In this document: positions 14,700 through 21,884 of the stretch, piece after piece
Layout: each line of letters begins with the position of its first letter
How positions within the stretch are numbered: the stretch's first letter is position 1
Assembly: GCA_025363535.1 (NCBI GenBank)
Contig: JANYDP010000337.1
Span: 1-21,884, forward strand
Direction of reading: 5' to 3'
DNA from: Verrucomicrobiota bacterium
GTDB lineage: Bacteria; Verrucomicrobiota; Verrucomicrobiia; Limisphaerales; CAIQOK01
Length of the DNA: 21,884 bases
Notes under the pieces: model-generated
Told to the model about the DNA's origin: nothing
Databases searched by the model: none
The model's input: only the letters and a program-made list of their open reading frames with translations
Position numbers and translations under genes: made by a program

Positions 14700-17600
14700 C
14701 TAATCCTCCGCAAACAGATATTCCAAATCCGTCTTCGACAAGCTCTTCGTGAAGCCTTCCTCGCCAAGCACGTCAGCGATTGTCCGGGCCTTGCTCTGTT
14801 GCAGCTCCCAGATTTTTTCCTCGACGGTGCCGGGCGAAATCAGGCGGTAGGCGTTCACCGTCTGCGTCTGGCCGATGCGGTGCGACCGGTCAATGGCCTG
14901 CGCCTCGACCGCCGGGTTCCACCACGGATCATAGAGCACCACGTAACTCGCGGTGGTGAGATTCAAGCCGGTGCCGGCGGCGCGCAGGCTTAACAGGAAC
15001 ACGCCGGGGCCGGTGTCGTTCTGGAACGCGTTCACGACTTCCTGGCGATCCTTGGTCTGGCCGGTGAGCATGTGCGTGGGAATCTGGCGCTCGCGACATT
15101 CCTTCTGGAGCAGTTCGAGCATCTGCACAAACTGGCTGAACACCAAAACTTTTTGGCCGTCGGCCACGAGGGCGTCGAGCAACTCGAACAACGTCTCCGT
15201 CTTGCCGGACGCGGCGTCGCTGCCCACGAGTCGCGGGTGGCAGCAGATTTGGCGCAGGCGCGTGAGCGCAGCCAGGACGTGCATCTGGCTTTTATTGATG
15301 CCTTTTTCGGCGACGGTCTGCATGACTTGGTCGCGGCTGCGGCGAAGTTCGGCGAGATAGAGTTTCCGCTGCTCGTCGCCGAGCTGGCAATCGCGGCGTT
15401 CCTCGATGCGGTCCGGCAAATCCTTGGCGACGTGCTTTTTCATGCGGCGCAGCAGCAGCGGCCGCAGCTTGGCGGAAAGACGCCGGCGGGCGATGCGCTG
15501 CTCCATCTCAGGATTTTCTGCGCCCTTCGGCTCGTAGGTCTCGATGAAATGTTCCTGATTGCCGAGGTAATTCGGCTGCACGAAATCCACTATGCTCCAC
15601 AGATCCAGCAGCCGGTTTTCCAGCGGCGTGCCGGTGAGCGCGAGACGATGTTCGGATTTCAGTTGCTTCACCGATTGTGTGACCTGCGCGCCGGGATTCT
15701 TGATGAACTGCGCCTCGTCGAGAATCACCGTGCGGAAGGGAAACTTCTGCAACTCCTCAAGGTCGCGCCGCAACAGCGCGTAGTTCGTCACGATCAGGTC
15801 GTGCTGGGGAATTTGTTTGCGCATCGCATGCCGCGCCGCGCCGCTTTCGAGAACGAGAACTTTCAGATGCGGCGTGAACCGCTCGGCTTCGCGCCGCCAG
15901 TTGTGCAGCACCGAGGCCGGGCAGATGACGAGCGACGGCTTGGGATCTTTTTTATTTTGATCCTTCAACCACGCCAGCCATGCGAGCGTCTGCAACGTTT
16001 TGCCGAGGCCCATGTCGTCGGCGAGAATGCCGCCGAGCCGGATGTTCGTGAGGTGGACTAGAAAATCAAAACCCTCCTTTTGATACGGCCGCATTTCCGC
16101 CTGCACGCTGGGCGAAACTTCCGTCGCGGGAATGCCCTTGAAATCGCGCAGCCGTTCGCGCAACGCCCGGGCCTGCGGCGAATCGGCGAAACGTTGCAGA
16201 CCTTCCTCGTCCAGGTGCGCAGCTTGTTCGAGACCAATGCGCTGTGCGACGGGCACGAGGCCGTCCACGCCCAAGTCAGCCATCGCTTCGTGCGCGGATT
16301 GCACGGCAGCGGTGTCGAGTTCGACCCAGCCGGAATCGGGCAGCTTGACGTAGCGGCTCGTGGCGGCGGCGAGGCGTTGCAAGTCGGCGGCCGTAAGTTT
16401 CAAACCTTCCTGCTCCCAATCGGCGGACACCGAGAGCCAGTCAATGCCGCTGCCCTTGACGATCAGGCGCGGCTTGAGTTGACGCGGCGCGAGGAACAGG
16501 CGGTGAAACGCGGGGTTGCCGAGAAACTCTGTGTTCGGTGGACGTTGCGGCCAGATGCGGGCGAGGGTGCCGAGAAAATTTTCGTTGGCGTCGCCGACCC
16601 ACAAGCCAGGCTCCGGCGTAAACCAGTCAAGCTGGCGCAACCATTGCGTGGCGGGTTCGAGCAGCGGGTCGTCGAGAATTTCAGGCTTTTCGCTGGCGCG
16701 GTTTTTCCCGTCGCTCTGCTTCCACTCGGTGCCGTTCCAAAGCCACTGGCTGCCGTCGCGTTTGCTCTTGGCGAGCAGACGCAAGCGGACGGTGTCGTCG
16801 AGCAATTCCAGAATGAACTGCGGCGTGGCGGCGTGCGCGGTGCAAAGCTGATCCCAGTCCACGCCGTTGGTGGATTTGGTGTGCCGCAGTTTTTTGAGCA
16901 GGCGGTGGCTCAGCTTTTTCACCGGCACACAGGGATTGCTTTGCCAATGATCCAGCACCGCAAGCGGCGGGGCGTTGCGCAGCAGATAAAAGGTTCCGCC
17001 GGCAAGTGCGAGCGGCGGGTGGCTGGCGAAGAAATGGACTTCCGGCAGCGCAAAGGTTTTTCCGTCAGGCAGCGTGAGGCGGTGCGTGAAGGCGAGTTCG
17101 TTGTTGTCGCGATCCAGGTGCGGCGCGAGTTCGGCGACCTGTCCGTGGAATTGAATCTTTTGGCCGTCGGGTGATTCCAGCCGTGCGGCGCGGCCCCAAT
17201 GCGCGAGCCAGTGCAGCAGTTCGGCGTTGGTCAGGATGAGCGTGTCATTGCCGTCTTTGCGGTCGTGATGGGTTTCGGCCAGCCACTGAATGAACTCCCA
17301 GTCGTCGGGCAAAAATAATTCCTGCTCATGCGCGGCCCGCGTGATGAGCTCGATGATTTCACGCAGCGACCGGATTTTGTCGCCGGTGCGCGGGCGGATG
17401 AGATGGAACTGCACGCCGAGACGCTGGCGCGCGGGCTGGTCTTCATCCGGCTGCGGCTGGCAGACAACGCGCAACGAGGCGCGCGGCGAATCGAGATGGA
17501 CGGGCTTGGCGGGGAAGAGCCAGTTCTCCAGTTCGCGCACCAGAGTTTGTTCATGCTCGGCCGCCTCAACCTGGGCAAAGCGGTTCAAGTTCGCGTATGG

Positions 17601-17966
17601 CTGCAGCTCCGGCGGCGTGGAACGCTTTGCGCGCAGAAACAAGAACGCCAGTTCCTCGAGCCGCGCCTTGCCGGTCGCGGCGAGCATGTGCGGCCACCAG
17701 TCAGTGGCGGGAAAATCTTTGCGCGAGAGGGAGAGCTTCTCAAAATAATCCTCCAGCAGCAGCCACGCGCGCTGAGAGTCGGGACAGGTGGCGAAGCTGC
17801 GGAGCATCTCCTCGCGCCCGGCCACGGCGGTTTTGGTGTCGGAGAGTTCGCGGCGCAAATCCGCCAGTGCCCCGTAGGTCTGGGAGAGAACCTTGTTGTG
17901 CGCGTCATACTTGGTCGTGCCGACGGAGCGCGCCCCATTTCCGTTTTTACTTAAGTGCTTTGCCAT
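14700..17966 (-). CDS. SNF2-family DEAD/DEAH-like helicase/ATPase
   Basis: 1088 aa from the ATG at 17966 (MAKHLSKNGNG); the frame is open up to an ATG at 18068, but the extra 34 residues look like untranslated leader. The N-terminal 600 residues have no motif I can name and may correspond to the bacterial SNF2-associated region; no zinc-finger cysteine cluster was seen. The ATPase core starts at about 630. Motif I is DDMGLGKT (Lys656), motif II DEAQ (Asp750, Glu751) and motif III LTGTPLENRLLDLWSI. The C-terminal helicase lobe shows KVLVFSQFVQMLELLQ, LSLRAAGTGLNLT and the VEAQAIDRSHRIGQT motif VI. It ends with the usual SKARTIADVLG and a tail helix. Such proteins translocate on duplex DNA and remodel protein-DNA complexes. 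It is probably the first gene of a unit with DUF1643 and nadB. Confidence 0.92.
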   Translation of the reverse strand: MAKHLSKNGNGARSVGTTKYDAHNKVLSQTYGALADLRRELSDTKTAVAGREEMLRSFATCPDSQRAWLLLEDYFEKLSLSRKDFPATDWWPHMLAATGKARLEELAFLFLRAKRSTPPELQPYANLNRFAQVEAAEHEQTLVRELENWLFPAKPVHLDSPRASLRVVCQPQPDEDQPARQRLGVQFHLIRPRTGDKIRSLREIIELITRAAHEQELFLPDDWEFIQWLAETHHDRKDGNDTLILTNAELLHWLAHWGRAARLESPDGQKIQFHGQVAELAPHLDRDNNELAFTHRLTLPDGKTFALPEVHFFASHPPLALAGGTFYLLRNAPPLAVLDHWQSNPCVPVKKLSHRLLKKLRHTKSTNGVDWDQLCTAHAATPQFILELLDDTVRLRLLAKSKRDGSQWLWNGTEWKQSDGKNRASEKPEILDDPLLEPATQWLRQLDWFTPEPGLWVGDANENFLGTLARIWPQRPPNTEFLGNPAFHRLFLAPRQLKPRLIVKGSGIDWLSVSADWEQEGLKLTAADLQRLAAATSRYVKLPDSGWVELDTAAVQSAHEAMADLGVDGLVPVAQRIGLEQAAHLDEEGLQRFADSPQARALRERLRDFKGIPATEVSPSVQAEMRPYQKEGFDFLVHLTNIRLGGILADDMGLGKTLQTLAWLAWLKDQNKKDPKPSLVICPASVLHNWRREAERFTPHLKVLVLESGAARHAMRKQIPQHDLIVTNYALLRRDLEELQKFPFRTVILDEAQFIKNPGAQVTQSVKQLKSEHRLALTGTPLENRLLDLWSIVDFVQPNYLGNQEHFIETYEPKGAENPEMEQRIARRRLSAKLRPLLLRRMKKHVAKDLPDRIEERRDCQLGDEQRKLYLAELRRSRDQVMQTVAEKGINKSQMHVLAALTRLRQICCHPRLVGSDAASGKTETLFELLDALVADGQKVLVFSQFVQMLELLQKECRERQIPTHMLTGQTKDRQEVVNAFQNDTGPGVFLLSLRAAGTGLNLTTASYVVLYDPWWNPAVEAQAIDRSHRIGQTQTVNAYRLISPGTVEEKIWELQQSKARTIADVLGEEGFTKSLSKTDLEYLFAED

Positions 17967-18112
17967 TCTGATTAAAAATCCCGTTGAGCCACTAAACGAC
18001 CTATAATCACGACAAATCACAACGCTCGGGTCAATCAGAAAAGGAAACATTTTGGGGTGTTGGGGCATCTTGACACGGTTCTTGGATTCAAACCCGGACC
18101 GTCAGCAGCGGG

Positions 18113-18210
18113 CAACTGGAAAGTCGCCCGAACCCGCAGGCTGGAAAGCCTGCGCCACGTAGCGCCGACATTCTTGTCGGCGGGTTCCGGGGGCTTTCCA
18201 GCCCCCAGTT
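18113..18210. repeat. Composite hairpin element upstream of the SNF2 and protease genes
   Basis: Outer arms aactgg (18114-18119) / ccagtt (18205-18210) enclose three successive hairpins: 18136-18153 (gcaggctggaaagcctgc), 18163-18182 (cgccgacattcttgtcggcg) and 18189-18206 (gggggctttccagccccc). The first and third share the loop theme ctggaaag / ctttccag. It lies in the 485-bp divergent gap 17967-18451 between the helicase and protease genes and could be a non-autonomous mobile repeat. The rest of the gap, apart from the palindrome at 18301, shows no gene. Confidence 0.75.
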
Positions 18211-18300
18211 AAGAACAGTGTCGGGATGCACCCCTGCACCATTCGCCGGTGCTGCGGCTGGTCGCGGGGACACACAGCCAGCCAGCGCTCCCGTTTCCGT

Positions 18301-18377
18301 CGTAGCGGCGTCTCGGCAGAGCGCCGCATTATTGAAGAAGTTGAAATAATCCGGCTTTCTGCCGAAAGCCGCTACGA
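18301..18377. repeat. 77-bp palindromic repeat, copy 1 (upstream of the protease gene)
   Basis: Ends cgtagcggcg and gccgctacga are inverted, and each half can also fold on itself: gcggcg ... cgccgc in the left half, cggcttt ... gaaagccg in the right half. The middle contains cattattgaagaag. It is nearly identical, in the same orientation, to the copy at 21582-21657, differing only in the AT-rich centre. It ends 74 bp before the protease start. Confidence 0.85.
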
Positions 18378-18451
18378 ATAAACTCACCGATTCCCCTTGC
18401 AATTATCCGCTCCGACCGGAACCTTGCGTTCGGGAAAACATCACTCACATT

Positions 18452-19687
18452 ATGCGCGCTACTATTTACTCGCGGCCCTGCTTTGCGCTGATTCTTCTTT
18501 TGCTGGCGTCAGGCTGGCGAGGTTTTGCGGCGGTGCCGAGCGCCGTCGTCACCGACACCAATATTCCCATGCAGATTGTCACCTGCCGCGACGGGGTGGA
18601 TGTGGACGCACTGCTCACGGAACACGGCATTGCGCCCCGGCACCGCTACCATGCTTTGGGTGGTTTTGCCGCGCGCATTCCGCCCGGCCTCATTGAGAGA
18701 CTGCGGAAGGACAGTCGCGTGGAAGCGGTCGAAGCCGATGGCATTGCCAATCTTTGCGATAGCCAAATCACTCCCGCCGGGGTCATTCGCATTGGCGTGA
18801 CCAATTTCCCGATTGGGCGAAGCAACGGCGTGGCGATTCCCTTGGATGTTGGCGTGGCGATTTTGGATTCAGGCATTGATCCTCATCCCGACCTGCCGCC
18901 CTGTTATACGAATTACTGGACTTTTGGAACGGATGGCAGTGATTCGCTTGGACATGGAACAAGCGTTGCGGGAGTGATTGCCGCTCAAGATAACGGCTAC
19001 GGTGTGGTTGGCGTGGCTCCGGGTGTGCGGATTTGGAACGTGAAAGTAATTGGCCCTCCGCCATACAACACATGGAGCTTGGCTATTGCCGGAATGGATT
19101 ATTGCACGGCTCATTCCAATGAAATCGCTGTGGCCAACATCAGCATTGGAAACAGTGCGGGCGGCGCACCCTACAGAGCAATCTTGGCGGCTGTCCGTCG
19201 AATGGTTTGGCTTGGAGGTATTGTCGTTGTCGCAGCTGCAGGAAATGACGCGAGAGACATGGCCGGACAAGATGGAGTTTTTGGAAATGGTGATGATGCG
19301 CTGCCGGCTGGTTTGCCTGATGTTATGGCTGTGAGTGCGATGGACCCGATGAGCGATACCATAGCGAGCTTCTCAAATTACTCTCAAATTCAGCGCACAA
19401 ATTTAAATAATACTACTTATGCCAACAACACGGTCTTTTCGTCCGGGCTGGCAATTGATTTGTCAGCGCCAGGAGTCAATATCTTAACGACCGGAGTCGG
19501 CAGTAACTACGTCACGGTGAGCGGCACCAGTTTTGCCGCGCCGCATGTGGCGGGTCTGGTAGCGTTGTATATCGCCGCCAATGGCCGCGCTACCAATTGT
19601 TGGGGGGGTAATCAAGATTCGGCAGGCCATTGTGGACGCAGCCCTAGCCCAGTCTCAATGGCGAACCAACCACACCGGCGATCCTGA
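18452..19687 (+). CDS. Subtilisin-like (S8) serine protease, secreted; N-terminal part of a frameshifted gene
   Basis: 411 codons. It starts at ATG 18452 with a signal peptide: MRATIYSRP, a hydrophobic core FALILLLLASGW, and a likely cut after GFA. Residues 30-110 look like an inhibitor-type propeptide (YHALGGFAARIPPGLIERL). The S8 catalytic domain holds Asp139 (VAILDSGIDPHPDL), His168 (LGHGTSVAG), the oxyanion Asn265 (VVVAAAGNDA) and Ser360 (VSGTSFAAPHVAG). All triad residues are present, so the enzyme should be active if the domain is complete. At a run of seven G (19612-19618) the frame is lost; it then runs into a nonsense tail of about 25 residues and stops. The expected continuation (GVIKIRQAIVDAALAQSQW) is found in the +1 frame. 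A version with six G would read through into the following ORF and give a protein of about 1040 aa. Confidence 0.85.
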   Translation: MRATIYSRPCFALILLLLASGWRGFAAVPSAVVTDTNIPMQIVTCRDGVDVDALLTEHGIAPRHRYHALGGFAARIPPGLIERLRKDSRVEAVEADGIANLCDSQITPAGVIRIGVTNFPIGRSNGVAIPLDVGVAILDSGIDPHPDLPPCYTNYWTFGTDGSDSLGHGTSVAGVIAAQDNGYGVVGVAPGVRIWNVKVIGPPPYNTWSLAIAGMDYCTAHSNEIAVANISIGNSAGGAPYRAILAAVRRMVWLGGIVVVAAAGNDARDMAGQDGVFGNGDDALPAGLPDVMAVSAMDPMSDTIASFSNYSQIQRTNLNNTTYANNTVFSSGLAIDLSAPGVNILTTGVGSNYVTVSGTSFAAPHVAGLVALYIAANGRATNCWGGNQDSAGHCGRSPSPVSMANQPHRRS

Positions 19688-21575
19688 CAACCACCCGGAA
19701 CCTTTGGCGATGGCATCGCCGAACTGGGTTCCAACAAATAATTCGCTCACAATCCAAACTCAGCCGGTTTCTCAATCGGTCGGCGCGGGTTACAATCTCA
19801 ACTTTACGGCGCGCGCGCTCGGGTTGCCTCTGAGTTTGCAGTTGAGCTATCAATGGTTATTTAACGGAACCAATCTTTCAGAGATTACTAGAATCAGTGG
19901 TTCCACCGCGAACACACTTACAATAACCAACGCCAGTTTTGCCGATGCGGGTTTCTATAAACTGGTTGTCACCAGCGGGTCTCTCAGCGTCACCAGCGCG
20001 GTAGCCGTGCTAACCGTAGTGCCACCCAACTTGGTTCAGGAAGGAAACTTCGAGTCTCCGAATGTGGTCCCCAATCTCCATTATACCAACTTCAACGTGG
20101 GGGCCAATATTGCCGGAGTCTGGCTCGTGGAAAGCTCTGATAGTCAGTTTCTTATCCAAGGCAATTTTGACGGGAGCTCATTTTATGCGACACCCACCGG
20201 ATCCCAATTTGCCTGGCTGAACAACGGTTTGGGCGAGACCGTGCTACGACAGGACTTGGCCACCCCACTTAAGGCCGGAACCAACTACGGCCTGTCATTT
20301 TTGCAATCTACGACGATAAACGCAGAGTTGGGGTTAGTCACTGTCTCTATCATGCCTGCCGCAAGCAACAACCCGGTATTCACCAGCAGTTTCTCTTTGC
20401 CTCAGCACGTCAATTGGACGCAGCAACAAACCAATTTCTCGGTGCCGGCGGATGGCCTTTACACTCTGCGAATCAAATCCACGCAAGGCTATTATGGCCT
20501 CGTGGACAGCCTCTGTATCTCTCACGAACCAACCATCCTGGCGCAGCCCGTTTCACAAGCAGTCGTTATCGGAGGTAATGCAGCTTTGACTGTGTTTGCG
20601 GGTGGTCTTGCGCCGCTTGCGTATCAGTGGTTTTGCAATGGCACCAATCTGGTGAATAACTCGCGGATCAGTGGTTCGTCGGCCAACAACCTCACAATAA
20701 CGAATGTCGCCCAAGGTGATCTTGGAAATTACCAAGTAGTGATAACCAGTCCATCCGGCAGCATCACCAGCGCTGTGGCATCCCTTAGCTTTGTTGTAGT
20801 AACAGACCCTCATCCCGGCAATTTCATTCAGGATGGAAGCTTTGAATTTCCATTTTATGTTGCTGCTCTAACTGTCGGCCAGACGTTTGGCGGAGTATGG
20901 TTGGTGGAAAGCTCGGACAGTTCTGCTTTAGTTGCCATAAACCAAAATCAAAACCAAGGTAATTTTCCTACGTTTGGAATCGTTGTTTTTTATCGTCCAA
21001 CACCTGCGGGAATTCAACTTTTGGGTCTGAACGGTGTCACGGTGTTTCGTCAGGATGTAGCCACATCACTTACCGCCGACACGAATTACAATTTAACTTT
21101 TCTACAATCTGGAGCCATTGATTTCCATGCCCCCGCCCAAGTCATCCTTTCCATTGGGCCAACCGGTTTTACCAACGAGGTCTGGTCTCAAATATTCACA
21201 GTCGCGAGCAACGCCGACTGGACGCTGCAACAGGCTGCCTTCAGCGTGCCCTCCAACGGACTTTACAGCCTGCGCATCAAGTCCATTGCCGGCAGCGTGG
21301 CTTACGTGGATGATTTCGCGCTGTTGCCAGCACCGGCCTCGGTGGTCACGGTCACGCCACCAGTCTTCCAAAACATTTCGCGAGTCGGGAACGCCCTGCA
21401 ATTCTCGTGGAGCGCCGGAGCGGGCCAAATCTATCAACTGCAATACAAGACCAACTTGAACCAGCCAGATTGGATCAACCTCGGCTCACCCATCACCGCC
21501 ACGAACACTTCCGTCTCAACTTCTGATGCGCTCGGGAATGATCTACAGCGGTTTTATCGGGTGAGGGCGCAGTAA
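19581..21575 (+). CDS. C-terminal part of the secreted S8 protease: duplicated Ig plus binding-type modules
   Basis: The ATG at 19581 is only where this frame opens; homology with the protease resumes just after the G-run at 19612-19618, so this is not an independent gene. After the end of the catalytic domain (GVIKIRQAIVDAALAQSQW) come two repeats of an Ig-like domain (about 57-148 and 315-405; both with YQW, NGTNL, ISGS and LTITN) and a beta-sandwich module resembling DUF642/carbohydrate-binding domains (about 151-314 and 412-590). The modules share GVWLVESSDS, RQD-AT-L-A-TNY and a GLY-LRIKS strand. The last 70 residues (SWSAGAGQIYQLQYKTNL to FYRVRAQ) match the C-terminal domain common in verrucomicrobial exoproteins. 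The duplicated Ig-plus-binding pair probably tethers the protease to a polymer or the cell surface. Confidence 0.8.
   Translation: MAALPIVGGVIKIRQAIVDAALAQSQWRTNHTGDPDNHPEPLAMASPNWVPTNNSLTIQTQPVSQSVGAGYNLNFTARALGLPLSLQLSYQWLFNGTNLSEITRISGSTANTLTITNASFADAGFYKLVVTSGSLSVTSAVAVLTVVPPNLVQEGNFESPNVVPNLHYTNFNVGANIAGVWLVESSDSQFLIQGNFDGSSFYATPTGSQFAWLNNGLGETVLRQDLATPLKAGTNYGLSFLQSTTINAELGLVTVSIMPAASNNPVFTSSFSLPQHVNWTQQQTNFSVPADGLYTLRIKSTQGYYGLVDSLCISHEPTILAQPVSQAVVIGGNAALTVFAGGLAPLAYQWFCNGTNLVNNSRISGSSANNLTITNVAQGDLGNYQVVITSPSGSITSAVASLSFVVVTDPHPGNFIQDGSFEFPFYVAALTVGQTFGGVWLVESSDSSALVAINQNQNQGNFPTFGIVVFYRPTPAGIQLLGLNGVTVFRQDVATSLTADTNYNLTFLQSGAIDFHAPAQVILSIGPTGFTNEVWSQIFTVASNADWTLQQAAFSVPSNGLYSLRIKSIAGSVAYVDDFALLPAPASVVTVTPPVFQNISRVGNALQFSWSAGAGQIYQLQYKTNLNQPDWINLGSPITATNTSVSTSDALGNDLQRFYRVRAQ
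19612..19618 (+). other. G7 homopolymer at the frameshift point
   Basis: Seven consecutive G, flanked by tgtt and taatc. One base too many relative to the frame that joins the protease to its C-terminal modules. Removing one G gives the reading NCWGVIKIRQ across the junction. Confidence 0.8.
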
Positions 21576-21581
21576 ACAACT

Positions 21582-21657
21582 CGTAGCGGCGTCTCGGCAG
21601 AGCGCCGCATCATTGAAGAAATTTAATCAACCGGCTTTCTGCCGAAAGCCGCTACGA
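21582..21657. repeat. 76-bp palindromic repeat, copy 2 (downstream of the protease gene)
   Basis: Same element and orientation as at 18301-18377: ends cgtagcggcg and gccgctacga, internal hairpins gcggcg/cgccgc and cggcttt/gaaagccg, with the centre reading cattgaagaaatttaatcaa. It starts 7 bp after the protease stop and could act as a terminator-like 3' hairpin. Confidence 0.85.
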
Positions 21658-21729
21658 TATAAGACAACTTGACCCAGCAAATAAAAGTGCGTCCGCAATT
21701 TGAAAGCAATCTGGTTATTACGCAAGATT

Positions 21730-21813
21730 TTGGAGTACGGCGACATGTCGCCACTTTCCGGCTGGGAGACATGTCTCCCAGGCTCAAAGCGCAGTCATGC
21801 CTGCGCACTCCAA
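21730..21813. repeat. Composite palindromic element near the right window edge
   Basis: Outer arms ttggagt (21730-21736) / actccaa (21807-21813) enclose three palindromes: ggcgacatgtcgcc (21739-21752), tgggagacatgtctccca (21763-21780) and the short hairpin gcag ... ctgc (21791-21804). The two larger ones share the core gacatgtc. Together with the 76-bp element it makes up most of the 309-bp gap 21576-21884, in which I see no gene. Confidence 0.75.
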
Positions 21814-21884
21814 GACGCTGCCGCGCCCCTCAAACACGCCCGTCGTTCCGGCACCACCGTTTTAATTAAACCACACTAAACCAT

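Noticed and set aside
14116..17966. Anti-phage defence island based on SNF2 plus DUF1643
   Set aside because: SNF2 proteins occur in defence systems, but no nuclease, methylase or other effector is adjacent, and the third gene is nadB.
17967..18068. N-terminal extension of the SNF2 protein from the ATG at 18068
   Set aside because: The 34 extra residues (MPQHPKMFPF and on) have no domain character, and the ATG at 17966 gives a natural lysine-rich start; the point is not fully settled.
18085..18120. tRNA 3' half suggested by ggattcaaacccgga
   Set aside because: No acceptor stem, D arm or anticodon arm could be built around it.

Overview
The window looks like a chromosomal segment of a Verrucomicrobiota bacterium, probably of the Pedosphaera/Limisphaerales type. 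This is an inference from style and not from a marker gene. The signs are large secreted proteins with Ig-like modules and an FYR-type C-terminal domain, a XylR-type AraC regulator, and many composite palindromic repeats, some of them inside genes. No rRNA, tRNA, CRISPR array or insertion sequence was recognised.

Layout. (1) 2-3912 (+): the 3' part of a large exported-type protein. It has a calcium-binding motif region and a C-terminal caspase-like (clan CD) peptidase-like domain. A small gene of unknown function follows 3 bp later, then a decayed tandem copy of that gene. (2) 3923-4195: thirteen units of a degenerate 21-bp tandem repeat. (3) 4258-8337 (+): a type II fatty-acid/polyketide gene set, in order FabG ketoreductase, LpxL-like acyltransferase, ApeP-like hot-dog dehydratase, ketosynthase and a small chain-length-factor-like protein. 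The first four genes overlap by 1-8 nt. The set resembles the core of an aryl-polyene locus, but the window shows no acyl carrier protein, ligase or exporter. (4) 8448-9410 (+): class II fructose-bisphosphate aldolase, closed by a strong hairpin terminator shared with the convergent gene. (5) 9495-12115 (-): a XylR/AraC-type regulator and an SPFH (band 7) membrane protein. (6) 12515-17966 (-): a probable operon of SNF2-type helicase, DUF1643 protein and L-aspartate oxidase (nadB). (7) 18452-21575 (+): a secreted subtilisin-like protease with duplicated Ig plus ligand-binding-like modules, split by a +1 frameshift at a run of seven G. Nearly identical 76/77-bp palindromes lie on either side of it.

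The most striking theme is palindromic or tandem repeat DNA that has colonised coding sequence. A 76-bp palindrome sits in frame inside the ketosynthase, a short minisatellite-like insert lies in frame in nadB, and composite hairpin elements fill most longer intergenic gaps. The second theme is the modular protein at the left edge. Its peptidase-like end and the small genes after it are clearly AT-richer than its beginning, and the following gene is tandemly duplicated. This resembles a swapped C-terminal cassette.
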